Below are positions 9,490 to 17,127 of a stretch of 64,000 bases of DNA, one piece after another. Origin of the DNA: Salinisphaera sp963835375 (GTDB lineage Bacteria > Pseudomonadota > Gammaproteobacteria > Nevskiales > Salinisphaeraceae). The notes under the pieces are model-generated. The model searched no databases, had not been told where the DNA came from, and worked only from the letters and a program-made list of their open reading frames with translations. Position numbers and translations under genes: made by a program. Each line of letters opens with the position of its first letter. Position 1 is the stretch's first letter. The stretch is taken from positions 59,628-123,627 of the forward strand of contig CAWIGB010000007.1 in assembly GCA_963835375.1 (NCBI GenBank), written 5' to 3'.

Positions 9490-10671
9490 ATGAATGCACT
9501 GCTTGACGGTGTGCGCGTGCTGGATCTGACACGCCTGCTACCGGGGCCGTTCGCGACCCAGTTTCTGGCCCAGTTGGGTGCCGAGGTCATCAAGATCGAG
9601 GCTCCCGAGGGCGGCGACTACGCGCGCACGCTGTCGCCGGCCTTGTTCTCGCAGATCAACCGCGGCAAGGCCTCGGTCACGCTGGATCTGCGCGATGCCC
9701 AGGACGTGGAGGCCTTCCGGCGCCTGGCGGCGGATGCCGATGTCGTGATCGAATCGTTCCGGCCCGGGGTCATGGACCGGCTCGGTTGCGGTTACGCGGC
9801 GTTGAAGGCGATCAACCCCGGGCTCGTCTATGCGGCGCTGACCGGCTATGGCCAGACCGGCCCGTTACGCCACACCGCGGGCCACGACATCAACTACCTG
9901 GCCGTGTCCGGCGTGCTCGATCAGACCGGCCGCGGCGGCGACGCGCCGGCCTTGTCGAACGTCCAGATCGCCGATCTGGCAGGTGGCGCGCTCACCTGTG
10001 CCGTGGGCGTGCTCGCTGCGGTGATCGGTGCGCGTGAGTCCGGCGAGGGGGCCTATGTGGACTCGGCCATGCTCGATGGCAGTCTGGCGCTGCAGCCTGT
10101 GGCGCTGGCCGCGAGAGCGACTCTGGGCACGGCCCCGCCGCGCGGCCGCGATACGCTCACCGGCGCCTTGCCGAATTATCGAGTCTATCGTTGCCGTGAC
10201 GGGCGATATCTCGCGGTCGGCGCGCTCGAGCCCCGATTCTTCTCGCGGCTGATGGAGGCGCTCATGCCGTTTGCGCCCCATGGCGTGACCGACAGCGTTG
10301 CCGGCACGCAGGGCGGCCGTCGCGGACCGGCGCATGCGTCGGTCCGCCGCGCGCTGGCCGGTGGAATGATGCAGGCGCTCGCCACCGCGAAGGCCGCGCG
10401 GCTTTTGAACCGGCCGCTTCATTGGAGTCTGGCGGCCCTGTTCCGCACACGCAGTCGCGATGCCTGGGTGCGGCTGCTGGCCGATGTCGATGCCTGTACG
10501 AGCCCCGTGCTCACGCTCGAAGAGGCGCTGGCTCACCCGCAGGTCGTGGCGCGCTCGATGGTGTCGGACGACGGCTTCGGCTGTCCGCTTCATGTCGACG
10601 GCGCGCCGCGGCCGGATCTGTCGGCCGCGCCTGCGTTGGGTGCCGACAACGCACGCTGGCTCAATCGATAG
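9490..10671 (+). CDS. Family III CoA-transferase-fold protein, alpha-methylacyl-CoA racemase-like
   Basis: Probable AMACR-type racemase that inverts the 2-methyl centre of branched acyl-CoAs so they can enter beta-oxidation. The start at 9490 (MNALLDGVRVLDLTRLLPGPF, 393 aa) has a GGAG ribosome site. GHDINYLAVSG holds the expected catalytic His at residue 132 and ADLAGG the Asp at 162; the 30-residue spacing equals that of H126/D156 in mycobacterial MCR. That pair distinguishes racemases from formyl-CoA or carnitine CoA-transferases, which use an Asp elsewhere. It is read away from metK and precedes a thioredoxin-like gene. Substrate is inferred. Confidence 0.85.
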   Translation: MNALLDGVRVLDLTRLLPGPFATQFLAQLGAEVIKIEAPEGGDYARTLSPALFSQINRGKASVTLDLRDAQDVEAFRRLAADADVVIESFRPGVMDRLGCGYAALKAINPGLVYAALTGYGQTGPLRHTAGHDINYLAVSGVLDQTGRGGDAPALSNVQIADLAGGALTCAVGVLAAVIGARESGEGAYVDSAMLDGSLALQPVALAARATLGTAPPRGRDTLTGALPNYRVYRCRDGRYLAVGALEPRFFSRLMEALMPFAPHGVTDSVAGTQGGRRGPAHASVRRALAGGMMQALATAKAARLLNRPLHWSLAALFRTRSRDAWVRLLADVDACTSPVLTLEEALAHPQVVARSMVSDDGFGCPLHVDGAPRPDLSAAPALGADNARWLNR

Positions 10672-10740
10672 CACCGTGCTTTGCGGCCCGACAGGCCCTA
10701 GACTGGGCACATTATTTCACTGGATTGGAAAAAGGCGACC

Positions 10741-11304
10741 ATGGCATTGACCGACTCCACCATGATGCCGCTGGGGACCACGGCCCCCGATTTCGCGCTG
10801 CCCGATGCCGTATCGGGTAAGACCAGAACATTCGCCGACATAGCTGGCGAGCGCGGCACGCTGGTGATGTTCATCTGCAACCACTGCCCCTATGTCATCC
10901 ATATCGCGCGCGAGCTCGCCGCGGTGGCCGCCGAATACGACCCCCGCGGCATCGGTTTCGTGGCCATCTCGTCCAATGATGTGAATGAGCGCCCGGAGGA
11001 TGGCCCCGAGCACATGCGCGAGTTCGCCGAGGCGCACAACTTCATCTTCCCCTATCTTTACGACGAAACGCAGGAGGTAGCCCGCGCCTACGATGCGGTC
11101 TGCACGCCGGATTTCTTCCTGTTCGATGCAAACGGCCAGTGCGCCTATCGCGGCCAGTTCGATGCCTCGCGTCCGAAATCGGCGGAGCCGGTGACCGGCG
11201 CCGACATGCGCGCCTCGCTGGATGCCGTGCTGGAAGGCGATCTCATTCCGGAAGAGGCCCAGGTGCCGAGCCAGGGCTGCTCTATCAAATGGAAGGCCGC
11301 CTGA
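10741..11304 (+). CDS. Thioredoxin-fold protein (AhpC/TSA or TlpA-like)
   Basis: A 187-aa protein with a thioredoxin/peroxiredoxin fold and no signal peptide, so likely cytoplasmic. The N-terminus follows the peroxiredoxin layout (LGTTAPDFALPD). The active-site region is CNHCPYV, with Cys46 and Cys49 as a CxxC pair but the unusual NH spacer residues. A second conserved block is VCTPDFFLFD, the cis-Pro region, and the C-terminus carries GCSIKWK with a further Cys. The family is common beside redox or metabolic genes and its substrate is unknown. It lies 69 bp after the racemase gene and could share its transcript. Confidence 0.8.
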   Translation: MALTDSTMMPLGTTAPDFALPDAVSGKTRTFADIAGERGTLVMFICNHCPYVIHIARELAAVAAEYDPRGIGFVAISSNDVNERPEDGPEHMREFAEAHNFIFPYLYDETQEVARAYDAVCTPDFFLFDANGQCAYRGQFDASRPKSAEPVTGADMRASLDAVLEGDLIPEEAQVPSQGCSIKWKAA

Positions 11305-11380
11305 TCCGGCCGACCGCTCGCCGGCCGGCCAGGGCGTTCGTCTCCCGGGGCGGTCAGTGCGCCCCTTGGTCGCGGTCGAA

Positions 11381-11400
11381 CTGACAATAATTCGTGTCAG
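11381..11400. promoter_or_regulatory. Inverted repeat upstream of tetR-type gene (candidate operator)
   Basis: CTGACA and TGTCAG arms (6 bp, perfect) flank the AT-rich spacer ATAATTCG. The repeat ends nine bases before the ATG of the TetR gene at 11410, in the place expected for an autoregulatory operator. Confidence 0.45.
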
Positions 11401-11409
11401 AATGACGCC

Positions 11410-12081
11410 ATGAGTTCAATCGACACTGCCAGGACGAACCGCGGCCGTGCCTATGCCGGCCGCAGTTCGGTCGAACGTCGCGAGGCACGGCGCGCCGCGC
11501 TCATCGACGCTGGTGTCCAGGTCTTCGGCCGCGATGGATTCCGCAGCGCCACGGTCAAGTCGATCTGCCGGGCGGCCGGTCTCACCGAGCGTTATTTCTA
11601 CGAATCGTTCGCCAACAGTGAGGCGTTGTTCGCCGCGGTCTACAAGTCCTTGATCGCCGCGCTCGAGGCCGAGATGATCGCTGCAATCGAGGCTGCCCCG
11701 GCCGAGGCCGAGGCGACTGCTCGCGCCAGTTTACGGGTCTATTTCGGGCATATGGCCGATCCGCTGATCGCACGCATCGTGCTGATCGAGATCTTCGGCG
11801 TCAGTGCCGATATCGACCGGATCTATCGGGCGGTCACGCTGAATTTCGCCCGTCTGACCGAGGAGCTCACGGCGCGCCTGTTCGATGTCGAGGCGATCAC
11901 GGCCGGTGCTGATAGCCGATTGTTATCCATGGGCCTGGTCGGATCGACGATCCATATCGCCATGTACTGGCATCTGAACGGTTATCGCGAGTCGCTCGAG
12001 ACCGTGGTCGAGTCGGCGTTGCGACTTTATCTGGCGATGGCGGACAACGCGCCGGCCGACCGACAGCCGGCCGGGCGGTGA
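11410..12081 (+). CDS. TetR-family transcriptional regulator
   Basis: A 223-aa regulator with an N-terminal helix-turn-helix around residues 30-75 (ALIDAGVQVFGRDGF, SATVKSICRAAG, TERYFYESFANSEALF), the classic TetR/AcrR pattern. The C-terminal ligand domain is not informative. A CTGACA/TGTCAG inverted repeat lies just ahead of the start and suggests autorepression. The gene converges with the PF10118-type hydrolase gene, 28 bp away, and follows the thioredoxin-like gene on the same strand. Target genes are unknown; the nearby hydrolases are candidates by position only. Confidence 0.87.
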   Translation: MSSIDTARTNRGRAYAGRSSVERREARRAALIDAGVQVFGRDGFRSATVKSICRAAGLTERYFYESFANSEALFAAVYKSLIAALEAEMIAAIEAAPAEAEATARASLRVYFGHMADPLIARIVLIEIFGVSADIDRIYRAVTLNFARLTEELTARLFDVEAITAGADSRLLSMGLVGSTIHIAMYWHLNGYRESLETVVESALRLYLAMADNAPADRQPAGR

Positions 12082-12109
12082 TTTTCCCCGGCGGCCTGCC
12101 GGGCCAGGG

Positions 12110-13009
12110 TCAGTGCCGGGTGGCGTAGGCCGCCTCGGCCTCATCCACCAGTTCATCTAGCTCGGCGAGCAGATGGGCATTGTTCTGCTGCCAGGGGTGG
12201 AAGCTGTACTTGAAGTAGCCGAGGAATTCCGGGATCAGCCGGCGTAGATAACCGGGTTTGCCGAAGTTGAAGTTGATCATGCGGAGATGCCCGCGCAAAC
12301 CCTGGGCGCGGCATTGCGGATCGGCTCGGCTCATCTGCCAGTAGAACGAAAACACGACGGGCCAGAAGATGCCGGTGGCAATGATCATGGCGCCGGAACG
12401 TTCGAGCCAGTTGCGCGGACCGCGCCCGATGCATTTCTCGTACACGTCGTAGGCCACGGCCTTGTGCTCGATTTCCTCGAGCGCGTGCCAGCGCCACATG
12501 CGCTCGTAGTCCGCCTGGGAGCCCGCGAGCTGCTCGGGGTGGCGCAGCAGCATGTCGCCCATGAGCGCGGTGTAGTGCTCAAGCGCGATGGTCGCGGCCA
12601 GGGGCGTTGACCTGGGCGTGTTGCGCTTGAGCACATCAAGCAGACCCCAGGTGAACTTGTCGAGCTTGTCGGCCGGCAGGCCGGCGTCGGTCATCAGCTG
12701 GTTGTATTCGATGTGCTCGCGTGAATGCATCGCTTCCTGGCCGATGAACGCGGTCGCCGCCTTCTTCAGGTCCGGATCGGGAATATCGTCGCGATAGGAA
12801 CGCACGGCGTCTATGAACATACGCTCGCCGGCGGGGAACAACAGCGACAGCGCGTTCATGAACTGGGTCACGTTGGGCCCGGCCGTGTGCCAGTCGCAGA
12901 TGCGATCGCCCGGCGGCAGGAAGTGCAGGTCACGCCGCTCGGGCGTGACCGGGCCGCTGTGCCCGGATTGATCGCGGTCGAATCGATAGTCGGTCGCCGG
13001 TGTGCTCAT
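12110..13009 (-). CDS. Predicted metal-dependent hydrolase (PF10118/COG3687 type)
   Basis: A 299-aa protein of the widespread but poorly characterised metal-dependent hydrolase family (Metal_hydrol). The metal ligands appear as two ExxH-type blocks, GQEAMHSREH near residue 89 and ALEEIEHK near 178, plus ALEHYTALMGD near 142, an arrangement that looks like a ferritin-like di-iron four-helix bundle. No signal peptide is seen, but a hydrophobic stretch (AMIIATGIFWPVVFSFYW) occurs near residue 205. It follows the alpha/beta hydrolase by 16 bp, so the two are almost certainly one operon. Substrate is unknown. Confidence 0.8.
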   Translation of the reverse strand: MSTPATDYRFDRDQSGHSGPVTPERRDLHFLPPGDRICDWHTAGPNVTQFMNALSLLFPAGERMFIDAVRSYRDDIPDPDLKKAATAFIGQEAMHSREHIEYNQLMTDAGLPADKLDKFTWGLLDVLKRNTPRSTPLAATIALEHYTALMGDMLLRHPEQLAGSQADYERMWRWHALEEIEHKAVAYDVYEKCIGRGPRNWLERSGAMIIATGIFWPVVFSFYWQMSRADPQCRAQGLRGHLRMINFNFGKPGYLRRLIPEFLGYFKYSFHPWQQNNAHLLAELDELVDEAEAAYATRH

Positions 13010-13025
13010 GGTCGTCTCCTTCGAA

Positions 13026-13952
13026 TCAGCTTGCGATGCCGGTCGTGGCTGGTGGTTGTGTTCGCAAGACGATGTAGTCGTCGATCAGTGCGGCAACACT
13101 GGAGGCCCGGGTGGCGATCACCCAATGGCCGGCGTCGAGTTCGTCAACGGTCAGATCGGCTGCCCAGGCGCTCATGCCTTCGCCCAGGCCGCGGCCGATG
13201 AACGGATCGTGTTGCGCGACGATGGCGTGGATCGGTACTACGGCCGGGCGCTGGCGCGGTCGTAACAGGCGCGGTCCGACGTTGGCGCGGTAGAGCTTGA
13301 TCCCGTGGTGGCCGTCCTCGCGCCAGCTCGGCGCGACCGGCAGGGCTTCGCCTTCCAGACGCGTCAGGGTGGCCGGCCAGCGCTCGGCCAGCAGGTGGCG
13401 CCAGGCCAGCGGGGCGAGTAGCGGCAGCTGGAACAGGCCGATATACCAGGACCGCTTCATCTGGTGCCGCAGTGCGGCGCGATCACGCCGCCACTTCATG
13501 CGCAGGCCGTGCCCGATATGATCGAGACAAGGACCGGAGATGGGGGTGAAGCTGGCCAGCCGGTCCACCAGGGCCGGGTCGGTGGCGGCTTCCCAACTCT
13601 GAATGGCGCCCCAGTCGTGGCCGATCAGATGCACCGGTCCCTCTGGCGAAGCCCAGTCGATGACCGCCATCAGATCGCGTTCGAGGTGTGCCAGCCGGTA
13701 GGCGGAAACCGCCACCGGGCGCTCGGAGCGTCCGGCACCGCGGACGTCGTAGCGAACACAGTGGTATCGATCGGCCAGATGGGTAATCAGGCGATCCCAG
13801 ATGCCGGCCGTGTCGGGGTAGCCATGTACGAACACCAGTGTCGGCTGGCGTGGATCGCCGTCGGCATAGCAGGCCAGGCGCACGCCGTCGCCTTCAACGA
13901 AGGCATCCGGGGTGCGTTCAGCGCGTTCGATCGCAACGGCTTTGCTCGGCAT
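13026..13952 (-). CDS. Alpha/beta hydrolase, epoxide hydrolase/haloalkane dehalogenase-like
   Basis: Alpha/beta-fold hydrolase with an Asp nucleophile: GHDWGA near residue 115 is the elbow, HGYPDT near 44 forms the oxyanion region, and the His of DELDAGHWV near 285 completes the triad. This set is typical of epoxide hydrolases and dehalogenases rather than esterases. I favour the ATG at 13952 (MPSKAVAIERAE, about 308 aa), because an inverted repeat at 13963-13979 looks like an operator; the open frame extends to 13991. The next gene, the metal-dependent hydrolase, follows by 16 bp in the same operon. Confidence 0.78.
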   Translation of the reverse strand: MPSKAVAIERAERTPDAFVEGDGVRLACYADGDPRQPTLVFVHGYPDTAGIWDRLITHLADRYHCVRYDVRGAGRSERPVAVSAYRLAHLERDLMAVIDWASPEGPVHLIGHDWGAIQSWEAATDPALVDRLASFTPISGPCLDHIGHGLRMKWRRDRAALRHQMKRSWYIGLFQLPLLAPLAWRHLLAERWPATLTRLEGEALPVAPSWREDGHHGIKLYRANVGPRLLRPRQRPAVVPIHAIVAQHDPFIGRGLGEGMSAWAADLTVDELDAGHWVIATRASSVAALIDDYIVLRTQPPATTGIAS

Positions 13953-13962
13953 GACTTTGTTC

Positions 13963-13979
13963 GATGTAATCGTTACATC
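13963..13979. promoter_or_regulatory. GATGTAA/TTACATC inverted repeat, candidate operator
   Basis: Seven-base perfect arms with a TCG centre sit just ahead of the preferred start of the alpha/beta hydrolase gene (13952). The shape and the small spacing fit a dimeric repressor such as a TetR or MarR protein. Which regulator binds it is unknown; a TetR gene (11410) and a MerR gene (14095) lie nearby. Confidence 0.45.
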
Positions 13980-14094
13980 AAACGGTGTCATAAAGATCGG
14001 ATGTCCGCAACTGTGCGGCAGGCGAGCGCCGCAGCCGGCTGCCCGCAGCTATCGGCTGGTCAGGAGTGTGCCCGGCGTTCGGGCGCCGCGCGAT

Positions 14095-14889
14095 TTATTT
14101 GGGGTCGTGCAGATGGTCGAGCACCTGGGCGAGACGGTCGCCCAGATGCTGGTCCGCCGCCTTGGACATGGCGCGGGCAACTTCCGGCAGCACTGCCATC
14201 TCGACCAGCGGACGCAGTCGCCAGATCAGATCGGCAAGCTCCGGCATCTCGTCGCCGGGCGGCAGGCGGCCTTCGCCGTAGCGGTCGAACACGTGATGGG
14301 CGACCAGCCGGACCATGGCATCGCTGGCCTGCTCGACGTTGGCCCTGAGCTGCGCAACCACATCGAGCATGTCTTCGAGTGGAATGCCGGCCGCGACCAG
14401 CTCCGCGCCGGCATGCAGCATGCGCGGGCTGGGCACCCGGTAACGCATGCCTTCCGGGCGGACCACGTCGAGGGCGATGGCCTTGTCCAGTGCACGCTTG
14501 GAGAATTGTCCGCTGAATTTCTGCAGCAGCTGCGGCATGGTCAGATAACTGGGCAGTTCGTCCGACCAGGGGCTGGCGACCGCGGTTTCGAGCCCCAGCA
14601 GCTGGCCGATATCGTTGCCCGATTCCCAGCTCTCGATCAATTCGCCGATGTTGGATAGCGTATAGCCGCGTTCCAGCAGGCGGTTGATGATGCGTAGGCG
14701 GGACAGATGCGCATCGTTATAGATGCCACGACGACCGCGCCGTTCCGGCGGCGGCAGCAGGCCGCGGTCCTGGTATGCGCGGATGTTGCGCACGGTCGAG
14801 CCGGTTTCGCGGGCCAGCGCATCGATGGAGAATTCCGTCGACTCGCTGCCGGAACCGTCGTTGTCGGGGGCGCTCGAAAGATTGTTCAT
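14095..14889 (-). CDS. MerR-family transcriptional regulator with long C-terminal domain
   Basis: A 264-aa regulator. The MerR winged helix occupies about residues 20-90 (FSIDALARETGSTVRNIRAY, DRGLLPPPERRGRRG, YNDAHLSRLRIINRLLERGYTLSNIGELI). The remaining 170 residues form a helical, ligand- or protein-binding domain with no cysteine cluster, so a metal sensor of the classical type is unlikely. Such long MerR proteins often govern lipid or hydrocarbon genes, but no target is visible. It is read in the same direction as the downstream hydrolase pair, 142 bp from their start, and could control them. Confidence 0.85.
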   Translation of the reverse strand: MNNLSSAPDNDGSGSESTEFSIDALARETGSTVRNIRAYQDRGLLPPPERRGRRGIYNDAHLSRLRIINRLLERGYTLSNIGELIESWESGNDIGQLLGLETAVASPWSDELPSYLTMPQLLQKFSGQFSKRALDKAIALDVVRPEGMRYRVPSPRMLHAGAELVAAGIPLEDMLDVVAQLRANVEQASDAMVRLVAHHVFDRYGEGRLPPGDEMPELADLIWRLRPLVEMAVLPEVARAMSKAADQHLGDRLAQVLDHLHDPK

Positions 14890-14922
14890 CTTTCAAAGGA
14901 TAGCCCCCAGCCCGGATCGCGT

Positions 14923-14955
14923 CACCCGCGGCCGAGTGATCATCGGCCGCGGGTG
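14923..14955. terminator. Long GC hairpin between ribB and the merR gene
   Basis: Thirteen-base perfect arms (14923-14935 and 14943-14955, built on CACCCGCGGCCGA) enclose a seven-base loop. It lies 30 bp beyond the ribB stop. There is no T-run, so it may be a weak terminator or an RNA-stabilising 3' end rather than a classic intrinsic terminator. Confidence 0.5.
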
Positions 14956-14985
14956 GGCGATAAGGGGCGCCGATCGGTTGACCGG

Positions 14986-15642
14986 TCAGGCGCACTCCGT
15001 TGCATGGGCCAGCCGGGATTCGCGATAGCGCGCAATCTCGTCGATGGTCAGTACCGGCATGGCATGGCGCGCGGCGTAGGACTCGATCTCGGCGTTGCCG
15101 GCCATCGTGCCGTCGTCGTTCATCAGTTCGCAGAGCACGGCGGCGGGACGGATGCCGGCCAGAATGGCCAGATCCAGCGAGCCCTCGGTATGCCCGCGGC
15201 GTGCGAGCACGCCGTCGTCGACCGCCCGTAACGGAAAGACATGGCCCGGGCTGACGATGGCGCCCTGATCGCCATCGAGTGCTTCCAGCGAGGCGGCGAT
15301 CGTGCGTACGCGATCGACTGCGGAGACGCCGGTGGTCACGCCAGCCGCGGCTTCGATGCTCACGGTGAACCCGGTGTGATTCTTCGACTGGTTGTTGCGG
15401 ACCATCTGGGGCAGGCCGAGCGCGTCGATCTCGGCGCCGCGGAAGCACAGGCACACGATGCCCGAGCCGTCGCGGATCATCTTGACCATGGTGTCGACCG
15501 ACAGATTCTCGGCCGCGGCCACGATATCGGCTTCGTTCTCGCGATCACTGTCATCGAGCAGCAGGACGGGCCGGCCGGCACGATACGCATCGATGGCGGC
15601 GGCAAGCCGGGGGAAACCGTGAAATTCAATGGGTGCTGACAT
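14986..15642 (-). CDS. ribB: 3,4-dihydroxy-2-butanone-4-phosphate synthase RibB
   Basis: Converts ribulose 5-phosphate to the four-carbon precursor of the riboflavin ring. The start at 15642 (MSAPIEFHGFPRL, 218 aa) follows an AGAGGA ribosome site. Catalytic and metal blocks are DDSDRENEADIV near residues 35-46, the CLCFRG region, NHTGFTVSIEAAAG near 88, and GHTEGSLDLAILAG near 150. It has only the DHBP synthase domain, without the fused GTP cyclohydrolase II of RibBA. A complete FMN riboswitch precedes it, so expression falls when FMN is abundant. Confidence 0.95.
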   Translation of the reverse strand: MSAPIEFHGFPRLAAAIDAYRAGRPVLLLDDSDRENEADIVAAAENLSVDTMVKMIRDGSGIVCLCFRGAEIDALGLPQMVRNNQSKNHTGFTVSIEAAAGVTTGVSAVDRVRTIAASLEALDGDQGAIVSPGHVFPLRAVDDGVLARRGHTEGSLDLAILAGIRPAAVLCELMNDDGTMAGNAEIESYAARHAMPVLTIDEIARYRESRLAHATECA

Positions 15643-15682
15643 GAAACGTCCTCTTGTCATGGAGTCAACGTTTCAGGGCTAG

Positions 15683-15718
15683 GCGAGAAGGCTCGCGCCG
15701 GCGCACGGATTGCGCCGG
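15683..15718 (-). promoter_or_regulatory. Putative expression-platform hairpins of the ribB leader
   Basis: Between the FMN aptamer and the ribB ribosome site lie two stems: CCGGCGCA/TGCGCCGG (15698-15705 with 15711-15718) and GCGAG/CTCGC (15683-15687 with 15692-15696). Neither is followed by a T-run. Control is therefore more likely at translation, by masking the ribosome site, than by termination. This is inference from shape. Confidence 0.4.
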
Positions 15719-15730
15719 ACTGCCGCCACG

Positions 15731-15870
15731 CGTCTTCTTTCATCCGGACTATGACCGTCGGCTCTGGACTCTGACCAGATCTGCTGACCTTGCGGCGATG
15801 CCGCAAGCGCTCGTGGGCTCGACTGCCTGCGCAGTCCTACCACCGGTGGGGAATCGCACCCCGCCCTGAA
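15731..15870 (-). promoter_or_regulatory. FMN riboswitch (RFN element) upstream of ribB
   Basis: Read on the minus strand, the leader shows the conserved RFN order: AGGGCGGGGTG at the 5' end, CCCCACCGG, GGTAGGACTGC, GAGCCCACGAGCG, a variable stem, GGTCAGCAGATC, GGTCAGAGTCC, and finally CATAGTCCGGATG followed by AAAGAAGACG. These blocks form the six-helix FMN aptamer. It lies about 90 bases ahead of the ribB start. It is the expected regulator of a free-standing ribB in Gammaproteobacteria. Confidence 0.93.
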
Positions 15871-15949
15871 GACAACTGCAGCATATCCGATCGGCGGGCC
15901 GCCGAACAGAGTGCGGTGTGAACAGCGATAGCATTGCGCTCCGATGGGA

Positions 15950-15976
15950 AAAGCCCCGGCAGGGTGCCGGGGCTTA
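15950..15976 (-). terminator. Intrinsic terminator downstream of the ferritin-like gene
   Basis: Arms AAGCCCCGGCA and TGCCGGGGCTT with a three-base loop; on the minus strand the stem runs into TTTT. It lies 39 bp beyond the stop of the ferritin-like lipoprotein gene, which it should terminate. Confidence 0.85.
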
Positions 15977-16014
15977 TGTGCGAGACCGCTCGCAGCTTCA
16001 CGTCGTGCGAGCCC

Positions 16015-17127
16015 TCAAGCGCTGTTGTTGGCGCTCATGGACAGGTCGCTGTGGCCCGGAATATTGGTGCCGTTCGGGAAAAAGCCGCCTTTGGACACCT
16101 GAGCAGCCGTGGCATAGGCGATGTTGTGCACTTGAGCGATCGTGCGGTCATATGCGAGACCGTTTGCGTCCGTCGGCACGATGTTGCTGGCCGCGTACAT
16201 GCTGCCGTTGATGCTGACCATGCCATTGTCGTCGCCGACGGCCTGGCCCTTGCCGATGCCCTGGTCGTCGTCGGCTGCCACCGGGGGTTGGCCGTTGGCA
16301 TAGTCCGCGCTGACATTCGCGCTGCCATCGACACTGTCACGCACACCCGAGATCTTGTCCGTCAGATCGCTGAACGTGGTATTGCCATTGTTGAAATCGG
16401 CCGCCGTGAGGAACGTGCGAACCAGCCCGGCATGGTAGGCCTCCACCGCGAGAATGCCCGCGGCGGCATCAAGATAGGTGCGGTTTTTGATGAACGGAGC
16501 ACCGCCGTGATAAGCGGTCACGCCGACATCTTCGAAGATGAAGGCGCCGAGAAGGAAATTCTCGGGGCTCGAGAACGGATCGAAGTTGGATACGCCGATC
16601 AGGTTGCCGAGTGCAGCGAAAGAATTCTTGAGGTCGATCGCCGGTGCGGAAGCGGCGTGTTGGCCCAGCGCCGCGCGCAGGAACTGTACGTGATGCAGTT
16701 CATCCTGGGCGATCTCTGCAGCGTATTGGCCGATGAGTTTGTTGCTGCTGAAATCCACCTGCGGCGAGCCCTTGATGGTCACCATGCCCGGGTTGTCGCC
16801 ACGATCACTGTCGTTGAGTCCATTGCCGGTCACAGCCCGCAAATAATATTCCGCTTCCAGATATTCCAGATTCAGGGCGAAGTTGAGGATGGCTTCGTCG
16901 GACGGGCCACTGACATAGACATTATTGTCGTTGGTTGCGGCGACCGCTTTGTCGTTGTTGCCGTTGCAGGCGCCGAGAAGTGCGCTGCCGACCAGGCCGG
17001 CGGTATACATGCCGCCATTGGCGAGAAAACGGCGGCGGCTGCGGCTAGTCGATCGCTCTGTTCGGTCTGCCGTCGCATCCGCCGCGGCGTCGGAACGTTC
17101 GAGGTCGGAATGTTGAGGTGTCTTCAT
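16015..17127 (-). CDS. Tat-exported ferritin-like domain lipoprotein
   Basis: A 370-aa secreted protein. The N-terminus has a twin-arginine motif SRRRFLANGG (residues 30-39), a hydrophobic stretch and a lipobox LLGAC with Cys54, so it is probably Tat-exported and lipid-anchored. The mature part matches the ferritin-like PF13668 type: NLEYLEAEYYLRA near 85, EIAQDELHHVQFLRAAL near 136, FEDVGVTAYHGG near 198 and VEAYHAGLVR near 228 supply paired Glu and His metal ligands. Family members are linked to desiccation and stress, but function is unproven. A terminator follows at 15950; an AT-rich promoter zone lies near 17260-17280. Confidence 0.82.
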   Translation of the reverse strand: MKTPQHSDLERSDAAADATADRTERSTSRSRRRFLANGGMYTAGLVGSALLGACNGNNDKAVAATNDNNVYVSGPSDEAILNFALNLEYLEAEYYLRAVTGNGLNDSDRGDNPGMVTIKGSPQVDFSSNKLIGQYAAEIAQDELHHVQFLRAALGQHAASAPAIDLKNSFAALGNLIGVSNFDPFSSPENFLLGAFIFEDVGVTAYHGGAPFIKNRTYLDAAAGILAVEAYHAGLVRTFLTAADFNNGNTTFSDLTDKISGVRDSVDGSANVSADYANGQPPVAADDDQGIGKGQAVGDDNGMVSINGSMYAASNIVPTDANGLAYDRTIAQVHNIAYATAAQVSKGGFFPNGTNIPGHSDLSMSANNSA

